NCBI RefSeq assembly: GCF_030499515.1
Contig: NZ_JASTWJ010000001.1
Coordinates: 8,288,001 to 8,352,000 of the forward strand
Length of the DNA: 64,000 nt
DNA from: Streptomyces sp. DT2A-34
Lineage (GTDB): Bacteria > Actinomycetota > Actinomycetes > Streptomycetales > Streptomycetaceae
Direction of reading: 5' to 3'
Part shown: piece after piece, positions 25,263 through 32,274 of the stretch
Layout: every line of letters starts with the position of its first letter
Numbering within the stretch: position 1 is the first letter of the stretch
The notes under the pieces: model-generated
The model's input: the letters and a program-made list of their open reading frames with translations, nothing else
Database searches by the model: none
What the model was told of the DNA's origin: nothing
Position numbers and translations under genes: made by a program

Positions 25263-25285
25263 TCAATGGAATGGATCCATACCTT
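25263..25285. promoter_or_regulatory. Putative GntR operator before the permease
   Basis: TCAATGG, nine bases, ATACCTT. The same half-sites and spacing occur at 26195-26217 in the GntR-glnA4 divergent region. Located 69 bp upstream of the permease start. Confidence 0.6.
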
Positions 25286-25363
25286 TGCGGGGTTGGGCGG
25301 GGGATGGCAATACCCGTGCGTTAATCGCCCGTAAATCCTCGGCCCGCCGGGCGTCGGTGCGGT

Positions 25364-26173
25364 TCAGCCCAGGAAGCCCCGCAGCAACGCCGCCGTACCC
25401 CCGCAGTGCTCGCGCATGATCTCCCGCGCGCACTCCGCGTTGCCCTCGACCACGGCCTCCACCAGGGCGGTGTGCTGCCGCTGGGAGTGCTCCAGGTTGC
25501 GTACCAGGAGCGGGATGCAGTCGAGCAGGTCGTTGACCGTGGCACGGACGGCCGCGTACTGGGCGGTGAGCGTGGGGGAGCCGGACAGCTCGGCGAGGGT
25601 CAGGTGCAGCAGCGTGTCCAGGCGGCGGTACTCGGCGAGCGGGGCGTCGTGCGTGCGCGCCAGGGCCTCGCGCAGCCGGTCGGCCTGCTCCTCGTCCAGC
25701 CCGTGCGCCGCGCACAGCCCGGCCGCGCCCACCTCCAGGACCTCGCGGAAGCGCAGCGTGTCCTCGACGTCCACGTCCTTCAGGCGGCGGCGCAGCTCCT
25801 CCTCGCCGGGGGTCTCGGGGCGCGGCAGCACGAACGTGCCGCCGTAGCGCCCGCGCCGCGACTCGACCAGGCCCTGGTCCTGGAGCACCTTCAGCACCTC
25901 GCGCAGCGTCACCCGGCTGATCCCGAGCCGGTCGGCCAGCTCGCGCTCCGCGGGCAGCCGTTCGCCGCCGGGCACCAGGCCGAGCCGGACGACCTGGAGG
26001 ATCTGCTCCAGGGCCTCCTCGAAGCCGTTGCCGGCTCGCACCGGCCGCAGCACCGACGTCAGCCGGTCGTCGGCCTCGGGCGCTCCGGACGCCCCGTGCT
26101 CCGTGCCCGCCTGCGGCATGTGGTCGGACTGCGGTGTGTGATCGGACTGCGACGCGTGATCGGACTGCGGCAT
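25364..26173 (-). CDS. GntR-family (FCD) regulator of the ethanolamine module
   Basis: 269 residues from ATG 26173 (GGGAAGGGGG upstream). The N-terminal 20 residues consist of repeated QSDH units. The winged helix is LEQILQVVRLGLVPGGERLPAERELADRLGISRVTLREVLKVLQDQGLVESRRGRYGG, followed by an FCD ligand domain with FREVLEVGAAGLCAAHG and the helix-bundle histidine motif (HLTLAELSGSPTL, HTALVEAVVEGN). Divergent from glnA4. The TCAATGG-N9-ATACCTT motif occurs in this gap and before the permease, so it probably represses both. The ligand is likely ethanolamine or its gamma-glutamyl derivative, by context. Confidence 0.85.
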   Translation of the reverse strand: MPQSDHASQSDHTPQSDHMPQAGTEHGASGAPEADDRLTSVLRPVRAGNGFEEALEQILQVVRLGLVPGGERLPAERELADRLGISRVTLREVLKVLQDQGLVESRRGRYGGTFVLPRPETPGEEELRRRLKDVDVEDTLRFREVLEVGAAGLCAAHGLDEEQADRLREALARTHDAPLAEYRRLDTLLHLTLAELSGSPTLTAQYAAVRATVNDLLDCIPLLVRNLEHSQRQHTALVEAVVEGNAECAREIMREHCGGTAALLRGFLG

Positions 26174-26174
26174 G
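26121..26174 (-). repeat. Three 18-bp tandem repeats at the GntR N-terminus
   Basis: Units of TGATCGGACTGCG plus five variable bases encode successive QSDH-containing hexapeptides. The last unit includes the start codon. Confidence 0.8.
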
Positions 26175-26194
26175 TGGCCGGACCCCCTTCCCAA

Positions 26195-26217
26195 TCAATG
26201 GTCCCCGGCAATACCTT
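26195..26217. promoter_or_regulatory. Putative GntR operator before glnA4
   Basis: TCAATGG, nine bases, ATACCTT, between the divergent GntR and glnA4 genes, 43 bp upstream of glnA4. Second copy of the motif at 25263-25285. Confidence 0.6.
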
Positions 26218-26259
26218 ATGGCTCCCGGCTGACCGAAGTAGCCGAATGGAGGCTCTCCC

Positions 26260-27624
26260 GTGGCAGACCGCACACCCCCGCTGAGCGTCGAGGCGCTGCA
26301 CGCCCTCGTCGCGAGCGGTGAGATCGACACTGTCGTCCTGGCCTTCCCCGATATGCAAGGGCGGCTCCAGGGCAAGCGGTTCGCCGCCCGCTTCTTCCTC
26401 GACGAGGTCCTGCACCACGGCACCGAGGGCTGCAACTACCTCCTCGCCGTCGACACCGAGATGAACACCGTCGACGGCTACGCGATGTCCTCCTGGGACC
26501 GGGGCTACGGCGACTTCGCCATGCACCCCGACCTGGCCACGCTCCGCCGCCTGCCCTGGAACGCCGGTACGGCCATGCTCGTCGCCGACCTCGCCTGGAG
26601 CGACGGCTCGCCCGTGGTCGCCGCACCCCGCCAGATCCTGCGCCGCCAGCTGGAGCGCCTCGCCGAACACGGCTACACGGCCAAGGTCGGCACCGAGCTG
26701 GAGTTCATCGTCTTCAAGGACACCTACGAGCAGGCCTGGGACGCGAACTACCGCGGCCTCACGCCGGCCAACCAGTACAACATCGACTACTCGGTCCTCG
26801 GCACCGGCCGTATCGAGCCCCTGCTCCGTCGCATCCGCAATGACATGACCGGCGCCGGCCTCACCGTCGAGTCCGCCAAGGGCGAGTGCAACCCGGGCCA
26901 GCACGAGATCGTGTTCAAGTACGACGACGCCCTGGTCACCTGCGACCAGCACGCCATCTACAAGACCGGTACCAAGGAGATCGCCGCCCAGGAGGGCGTC
27001 TCGATCACCTTCATGGCCAAGTACAACGAGCGCGAGGGCAACTCCTGCCACATCCACCTCTCGCTCGCGGACGCCGCCGGCAACAACGTCATGGCCGGGG
27101 ACAGCGAGGGCGGCATGTCCGACGTCATGCGCCACTTCCTCGCCGGACAGCTGGCGGCCCTGCGGGACTTCTCGCTCCTCTACGCCCCCAACATCAACTC
27201 CTACAAGCGGTTCCAGCCGGGCTCCTTCGCCCCGACCGCCGTCGCCTGGGGTTACGACAACCGCACCTGCGCCCTGCGCGTCGTCGGCCACGGCCGCTCG
27301 ATGCGCTTCGAGAACCGGCTCCCCGGCGGCGACGTCAACCCGCACCTCGCCGTCGCCGGACTGGTCGCGGCCGGCCTCTACGGCATCGAGCAGAAACTGG
27401 AGCTGCCCGAGCCCTGCCCCGGCAACGCCTACGCCGCCGACTTCGAGCACGTCCCGACGACCCTGCGCGAGGCCGCCGAGCTCTGGGAGAACAGCCCGAT
27501 CGCCAAGGCCGCCTTCGGCGACGAGGTCGTCGCGCACTACCGCAACATGGCGCGCGTCGAGCTGGACGCCTTCGACGCCGCGGTCACCGACTGGGAGCTG
27601 CGCCGCTCCTTCGAACGCATGTGA
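26260..27624 (+). CDS. glnA4: Glutamine-synthetase-like gamma-glutamylethanolamide synthetase GlnA4
   Basis: 454 residues, GTG 26260 with GGAGG upstream. Glutamine synthetase fold: TAKVGTELEFIVFKD (metal-binding glutamates), SAKGECNPGQHEIVF, GNSCHIHLSLAD, the substrate/ATP block NINSYKRFQPGSFAPTAVAWGYDNRTCALRVVG and MRFENRLPGGDVNPHLAVAG. GlnA4 of S. coelicolor (SCO1613) has been shown to make gamma-glutamylethanolamide rather than glutamine, starting ethanolamine utilisation. The neighbourhood here is the same: permease, GntR regulator, aldehyde dehydrogenase and SDR. The stop overlaps or nearly touches the aldehyde dehydrogenase start. A role in polyamine glutamylation is less likely. Confidence 0.9.
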   Translation: MADRTPPLSVEALHALVASGEIDTVVLAFPDMQGRLQGKRFAARFFLDEVLHHGTEGCNYLLAVDTEMNTVDGYAMSSWDRGYGDFAMHPDLATLRRLPWNAGTAMLVADLAWSDGSPVVAAPRQILRRQLERLAEHGYTAKVGTELEFIVFKDTYEQAWDANYRGLTPANQYNIDYSVLGTGRIEPLLRRIRNDMTGAGLTVESAKGECNPGQHEIVFKYDDALVTCDQHAIYKTGTKEIAAQEGVSITFMAKYNEREGNSCHIHLSLADAAGNNVMAGDSEGGMSDVMRHFLAGQLAALRDFSLLYAPNINSYKRFQPGSFAPTAVAWGYDNRTCALRVVGHGRSMRFENRLPGGDVNPHLAVAGLVAAGLYGIEQKLELPEPCPGNAYAADFEHVPTTLREAAELWENSPIAKAAFGDEVVAHYRNMARVELDAFDAAVTDWELRRSFERM

Positions 27625-27632
27625 GGCCCTTC

Positions 27633-29006
27633 TTGTCCGACCAGCTCCAGGTACTCAATCCGGCCACCGAAGAGGTCGTCGCCACCGTCCCGGCCGCCAC
27701 CGCGGCCGACGTCGACGCCGCCGTCGTACGGGCCACGAAGGCGCAGTCCGGATGGGCCGCCCTCGCACCCGGTGAACGCGCCCGGCTGCTGCGCCGGTTC
27801 GCCGTCGCCGTCGACGAACACCTCGAAGAACTCGCCCAGTTGGAGGTCCGCGAGGCCGGGCACACCGTCGGCAACGCCCGCTGGGAGGCGGGCAACGTCC
27901 GCGATCTGCTCGACTACGCGGCCGGGGGAGTGGAGCGGCTGACGGGGCACCAGATCCCGGTCCCCGGCGGCCTGAACGTCACGATCCTCGAACCACTCGG
28001 CGTCGTCGGCGTCATCGCACCCTGGAACTTCCCGATGCCGATCGCGGCCTGGGGCACGGCCCCGGCGCTCGCGGCCGGCAACGCGGTCGTCCTCAAGCCC
28101 GCCGAGACGACCCCGCTGACGGCCCTGCGGCTGGCGGAGCTGGCCCTGGAGGCCGGGCTTCCGGAGGGCCTGTTCCAGGTGCTCCCCGGCCACGGTCCCG
28201 TCGCGGGCAACGCCCTCGTCGAGCATCCGGGCGTCGCGAAGATCGTCTTCACGGGGTCAACGGCCGTGGGCAAACAGGTGTTGGCGAAGGGCTCGGCGCT
28301 CCTCAAACGCGTCACCCTCGAACTCGGCGGCAAGAGCCCCAACATCGTCTTCGCCGACGCCGACCTCGAAGCCGCCGCGGCCGCCACCCCCATGTCCTTC
28401 CTCGACAACTCCGGCCAGGACTGCTGCGCCCGCACCCGCATCCTCGTCCAGCGCTCCGCCTACGACCGCTTCCTGGAGCTGCTGAGCCCCGCGATCGAGG
28501 CGGTGACGGTCGGCGACCCGGCCGACGAGAAGACCGACATGGGCCCGCTGATCTCCAAGTCCCAGCTGGACCAGGTCCGTTCGTACGTCACCGACGACCT
28601 GAACGGCATCCGCGGCAAGGCCCCCGAAGGCCCCGGCTTCTGGTTCCCGCCCACCGTCCTCACCGGCGTCGACCCGCACGCGCGCGTGGCCGTCGAGGAG
28701 GTCTTCGGACCCGTCGCCGTGGTGCTCCCCTTCGAGGACGAGGCAGAGGCCGTGGCCCTCGCCAACGCCACCGACTACGGCCTCTCCGGCTCCATCTGGA
28801 CCCGCGACGTCGGCCGCGCCCTGCGCGTCTCCCAGGCGGTCCGGGCCGGCAACCTGTCCGTCAACTCCCACTCCAGCGTTCGCTACTGGACCCCCTTCGG
28901 CGGCTTCAAGCAGTCCGGCATCGGCCGCGAGCTGGGCCCGGACGCCCTGACCGCCTTCACCGAAACCAAGAACGTCTTCATCAGCACGGAAGGCCCCGCA
29001 CAGTGA
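27633..29006 (+). CDS. Aldehyde dehydrogenase (gamma-glutamyl aldehyde oxidation)
   Basis: About 457 residues. TTG 27633 has GAGG at a good distance; GTG 27621, which overlaps the glnA4 stop, is an alternative. NAD-dependent ALDH motifs are present: PWNFPMPIAAWGTAPALAAGNAVVLKPAE, FTGSTAVGKQV, the catalytic glutamate in LELGGKSP, the catalytic cysteine region NSGQDCCARTR, and EEVFGPV. In the ethanolamine route it would oxidise gamma-glutamylacetaldehyde to gamma-glutamylglycine. It overlaps the SDR gene by 4 bp (GTGA). Confidence 0.88.
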   Translation: MSDQLQVLNPATEEVVATVPAATAADVDAAVVRATKAQSGWAALAPGERARLLRRFAVAVDEHLEELAQLEVREAGHTVGNARWEAGNVRDLLDYAAGGVERLTGHQIPVPGGLNVTILEPLGVVGVIAPWNFPMPIAAWGTAPALAAGNAVVLKPAETTPLTALRLAELALEAGLPEGLFQVLPGHGPVAGNALVEHPGVAKIVFTGSTAVGKQVLAKGSALLKRVTLELGGKSPNIVFADADLEAAAAATPMSFLDNSGQDCCARTRILVQRSAYDRFLELLSPAIEAVTVGDPADEKTDMGPLISKSQLDQVRSYVTDDLNGIRGKAPEGPGFWFPPTVLTGVDPHARVAVEEVFGPVAVVLPFEDEAEAVALANATDYGLSGSIWTRDVGRALRVSQAVRAGNLSVNSHSSVRYWTPFGGFKQSGIGRELGPDALTAFTETKNVFISTEGPAQ

Positions 29007-29785
29007 CCGAAGCAATCGTGTGCCGTCGCCTCGTCGGCCGTACGGCCGTCATCACCGGAGCCGGCAGCGGCATCGGCCTCGCCACCGCCCGCCGACTCGC
29101 CTCCGAGGGCGCCCACGTCGTCTGCGGCGACGTCGACGAACAGCGCGGCAAGGCCGCCGCCGAGGAGCTGGGCGGGATCTTCGTCAAGGTCGACGTCACC
29201 GACCCCGAGCAGGTCGAGGCGCTGTTCAAGACGGCGTACGACACCTACGGCAGCGTCGACATCGCCTTCAACAACGCCGGTATCTCGCCGCCCGACGACG
29301 ACTCCATCCTGGAGACCGGCCTGGAGGCCTGGAAGCGCGTCCAGGAGGTCAACCTGACCTCCGTCTACCTGTGCTGCAAGGCGGCCATCCCCTACATGCG
29401 GCAGCAGGGCAAGGGCTCCATCATCAACACGGCTTCCTTCGTGGCGAGGATGGGCGCCGCCACGTCCCAGATCTCGTACACGGCCTCCAAGGGCGGCGTC
29501 CTGGCCATGTCCCGCGAACTGGGCGTGCAGTTCGCCCGCGACGGCATCCGGGTCAACGCCCTGTGCCCCGGCCCGGTCAACACCCCGCTGCTCCAGGAGC
29601 TGTTCGCCAAGGACCCGGAGCGCGCCGCGCGCCGCCTCGTCCACATCCCGGTCGGCCGTTTCGCCGAGGCCGAGGAGATCGCCGCCGCGGTCGCCTTCCT
29701 GGCCAGCGACGACTCCTCGTTCGTGAACGCCACCGACTTCCTGGTCGACGGCGGAATCTCCGGGGCGTACGTCACGCCGCTGTAG
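29003..29785 (+). CDS. Short-chain dehydrogenase/reductase (SDR)
   Basis: 260 residues. Cofactor motif TGAGSGIG, NNAG near residue 89, active-site SYTASKGG (tyrosine and lysine), and PGPVNTPL. The motif CGDVDEQR at the end of beta-2 suggests NAD(H). Third gene of the glnA4 operon with 4-bp overlap. It probably oxidises the hydroxyl of gamma-glutamylethanolamide to the aldehyde consumed by the preceding enzyme; this step is inferred from context. A short hairpin (CTGTAGG / CCTACAG) overlaps its stop codon. Confidence 0.87.
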   Translation: MTEAIVCRRLVGRTAVITGAGSGIGLATARRLASEGAHVVCGDVDEQRGKAAAEELGGIFVKVDVTDPEQVEALFKTAYDTYGSVDIAFNNAGISPPDDDSILETGLEAWKRVQEVNLTSVYLCCKAAIPYMRQQGKGSIINTASFVARMGAATSQISYTASKGGVLAMSRELGVQFARDGIRVNALCPGPVNTPLLQELFAKDPERAARRLVHIPVGRFAEAEEIAAAVAFLASDDSSFVNATDFLVDGGISGAYVTPL

Positions 29786-29805
29786 GCCGCCCTACAGTGG
29801 CCGGG

Positions 29806-30777
29806 ATGAGCATGACACCCTCGCCCGGCTGGTACCGCGACCCCAAGGCCCCGCATCTGGAGCGCTGGTGGGACGGAACGGCCTGGACCGAGCACCGGCG
29901 CACTCCCGACGTTCCGGGACCGCCGGTGCCGGCGCCGCCCGTGCCCGGCCCGCCGCAGGCGTACGGGCCGCCGGACCCCGGCCCGCAGGCGCCGACGCCG
30001 CCCGGTCCGCCGTCCGCCGGTGACGCCTCCGCGCTGCGGTCCAAGGTCATCGCCCTCACCGCCGCCGGAGCCGTACTGGTCACCGCGATCGTCACGGGCG
30101 CGATCGTGCTCGGTGAGGAGGACGGGGGCACGGAGGTGAACACCGCGCCGACACTCGCGACCTCGCAGCCCGCGCCCCGTGAGCCGGCCACCGACACCCC
30201 CACCCCCACCCCGTCGGAGTCCACCTCCGAGCCCTCCGCCGACGACCCGGCCGTCGTGGTGGACCAACTCAACGGCATCACCCTGCCGTTGCTCGACGGC
30301 TGGGTCAGGCCACAGACCTACACCGAGGCCGACGTCCTCATGTCCACGGACGGCACCTACGAATGCCCCGCCGAGGACTTCGGCTCCTGCCGGCACGGCA
30401 AGGTCATCTCGCGCACGGCGACGCCCCAGAACGGCGAGACGGCCCCCGAGGCCCTCGCCGAGGCGGACATCAAGGAGGCGGCCGACGAGGCCTACGACCG
30501 TGACCGCGTCGGCCGGCGACCCTTCGGCGGCATCGAGTCCCACCAGGTCGTCAAGTCCGGCCCGGTCAAGGTGGCGGGCCGCACCGGCTACTTCGTGCGC
30601 TGGCGGGTCAGGACCGCCGAGGGACCGGGCGGATACGTCCAGTCCCTCGCCTTCGCGTCCCCCGTCGGCACCGAGGCACCGGTCATCGTCCGCTACGTCT
30701 TCGACGCGGGCGAGGACGGGCCGCCTCTGGCCGACATGGACCGCTTCACGCGGGGCATCCGGCCCACGACGGACTGA
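29806..30777 (+). CDS. DUF2510 membrane protein of unknown function
   Basis: 323 residues. N-terminal DUF2510 motif SPGWYRDPKAPHLERWWDGTAWTEH, a proline-rich stretch (about residues 38-70), one membrane segment (VIALTAAGAVLVTAIVTGAIVL), a Thr/Pro/Ser linker and a soluble C-terminal domain (LNGITLPLLDGWVRP to DRFTRGIRP). The C-terminal domain should lie outside the cell. It follows the SDR gene at 20 bp but has no clear link to ethanolamine use. Function unknown. Confidence 0.8.
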   Translation: MSMTPSPGWYRDPKAPHLERWWDGTAWTEHRRTPDVPGPPVPAPPVPGPPQAYGPPDPGPQAPTPPGPPSAGDASALRSKVIALTAAGAVLVTAIVTGAIVLGEEDGGTEVNTAPTLATSQPAPREPATDTPTPTPSESTSEPSADDPAVVVDQLNGITLPLLDGWVRPQTYTEADVLMSTDGTYECPAEDFGSCRHGKVISRTATPQNGETAPEALAEADIKEAADEAYDRDRVGRRPFGGIESHQVVKSGPVKVAGRTGYFVRWRVRTAEGPGGYVQSLAFASPVGTEAPVIVRYVFDAGEDGPPLADMDRFTRGIRPTTD

Positions 30778-30793
30778 GCCGTCGAAAGCCGAG

Positions 30794-31999
30794 CTACAGG
30801 AAGGTGTGCCCCTCACCCCGGTACGTCGGCACGGTGGCCGTCACCGCCTCCCCCTCGATGAGGTGGAGCTTCTCGAACCGCTCGCACAGCTCACCCGCCT
30901 TGGCGTGCCGGAACCACACCTTGTCGCCGATCAGCAGATCGTCGGCGGGGGAGCCGAGCAGCGGCGTCTGCACCTCGCCGGGCCCCTCCTGAGGGTCGTA
31001 CCGCAGACCCTCGGGCAGATACGGCACCGGCAGCCGGTCCAGCCCGGCCGCACCCGAGGCCGGATACCCACCACCGAGGACGGTCACCACCCCGACCCCC
31101 GGCCGGCGCACGACCGGCTGGGCGAACAGCGCGGCCGGACGCCCGCTGAAGGACGTGTAGTTGTCGAACAGCCGCGGCACATACAGCCCCGACCCGGCCC
31201 CGATCTCGGTGACGCAGTCCTCGGCGGCCGTGTGCTGCACACTGCCGGTCCCGCCGCCGTTGACGAACTCAAGCCCCGGCACCACGGCCCGCACCGCCCG
31301 CACCACCTCGGCCCGCCGCTCGGCGAGCTCCCGGCGCGCGGCGGCCTGCATCAGCCGCACGGCACGCGACCGCAACGGCCGCCCCGCCACGGCGTCCCCG
31401 ACCCCGGCGATGTGCCCCTCGTACGCCATGATCCCGACCACCTCGAACCCCGGCCGCCGCCGGGCGACGAGCCGAGCCATGTCGGCGACCTGGGCGGGGG
31501 AGTGCAGCGGCGAACGCCGGGCGCCGACGCGCACGCGCCCGCCGAGCAGCTTCAGCGCGGTGTCCAACTCCAGGCAGATCCGCACGACTTCACGCCCCCT
31601 GTCCCGGGACTCGTCGATGAGCCGGAGCTGTGCCGGATCGTCGATCATCACGGTGACGGTGGAGGCGAGCTTGGGATCACTGGTCAGCTCGGCGAATCCG
31701 GCACGGTCGGCGGACGGATAGGCGAGGAGAACGTCGTCGAACCCGGACCGTGCCAGCCACAGGGACTCGGCGAGCGTGAAGGACATGATCCCCGCGAACC
31801 CGTCCTTCGCGAGCACCCGCTCCAGCAGGGCACGGCAGCGTACGGACTTGCTGGCGACGCGGATCGGCTTTCCGCCGGCGCGGCGGACGAGGTCGTCCGC
31901 GTTGGCGTCGAAGGCGTCCAGGTCCACGATCGCGAGAGGGGCGTCGAGATGGGCGGTGGCCCGGTCGTAACGGGCCCGGTCGGCGGCGCGCGCAGTCAT
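30794..31999 (-). CDS. Alanine racemase-type PLP enzyme (amino acid deaminase/aldolase-like)
   Basis: 401 residues. N-terminal PLP barrel: APLAIVDLDAFDANADDLVRRAGGKPIRVASKSVRCRALLE, where the lysine of ASKS should hold PLP. Further blocks: FTLAESLWLARSGFDDVLLAYPS, GIMAYEGHIAGVGD, FVNGGGTGSVQHTAAED, ITEIGAGSGLY and a C-terminal VWFRHAKAGELCERF with metal-binding type residues as in D-threonine aldolase-like proteins. Probably acts on a D-amino or beta-hydroxy amino acid. Convergent with the DUF2510 gene (16-bp gap). Substrate unknown. Confidence 0.82.
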   Translation of the reverse strand: MTARAADRARYDRATAHLDAPLAIVDLDAFDANADDLVRRAGGKPIRVASKSVRCRALLERVLAKDGFAGIMSFTLAESLWLARSGFDDVLLAYPSADRAGFAELTSDPKLASTVTVMIDDPAQLRLIDESRDRGREVVRICLELDTALKLLGGRVRVGARRSPLHSPAQVADMARLVARRRPGFEVVGIMAYEGHIAGVGDAVAGRPLRSRAVRLMQAAARRELAERRAEVVRAVRAVVPGLEFVNGGGTGSVQHTAAEDCVTEIGAGSGLYVPRLFDNYTSFSGRPAALFAQPVVRRPGVGVVTVLGGGYPASGAAGLDRLPVPYLPEGLRYDPQEGPGEVQTPLLGSPADDLLIGDKVWFRHAKAGELCERFEKLHLIEGEAVTATVPTYRGEGHTFL

Positions 32000-32274
32000 G
32001 AACGAAGCCTGCCATGCAGGATTACCGCAGGGTAGGGGGATGTTCCGGGCAGATGCACACGGGGTCCCGGACTGGTTCCCGTTCGCCCAGGATCAACCCG
32101 TAGAGTGACGCGCACGCATGTGGGGGAACGCCCCGGCCGCACGACCGCGCCGGGATGACACCCCGCCCGTGCGGGTATGCGTGCCTGGTCGGACGAGTCC
32201 GCACCGGGCAGACGGACAACGCGACGACGGCCCGCGTACGAGGACGAGCCCGGGCACGAGGAAACGGGGGGTGC

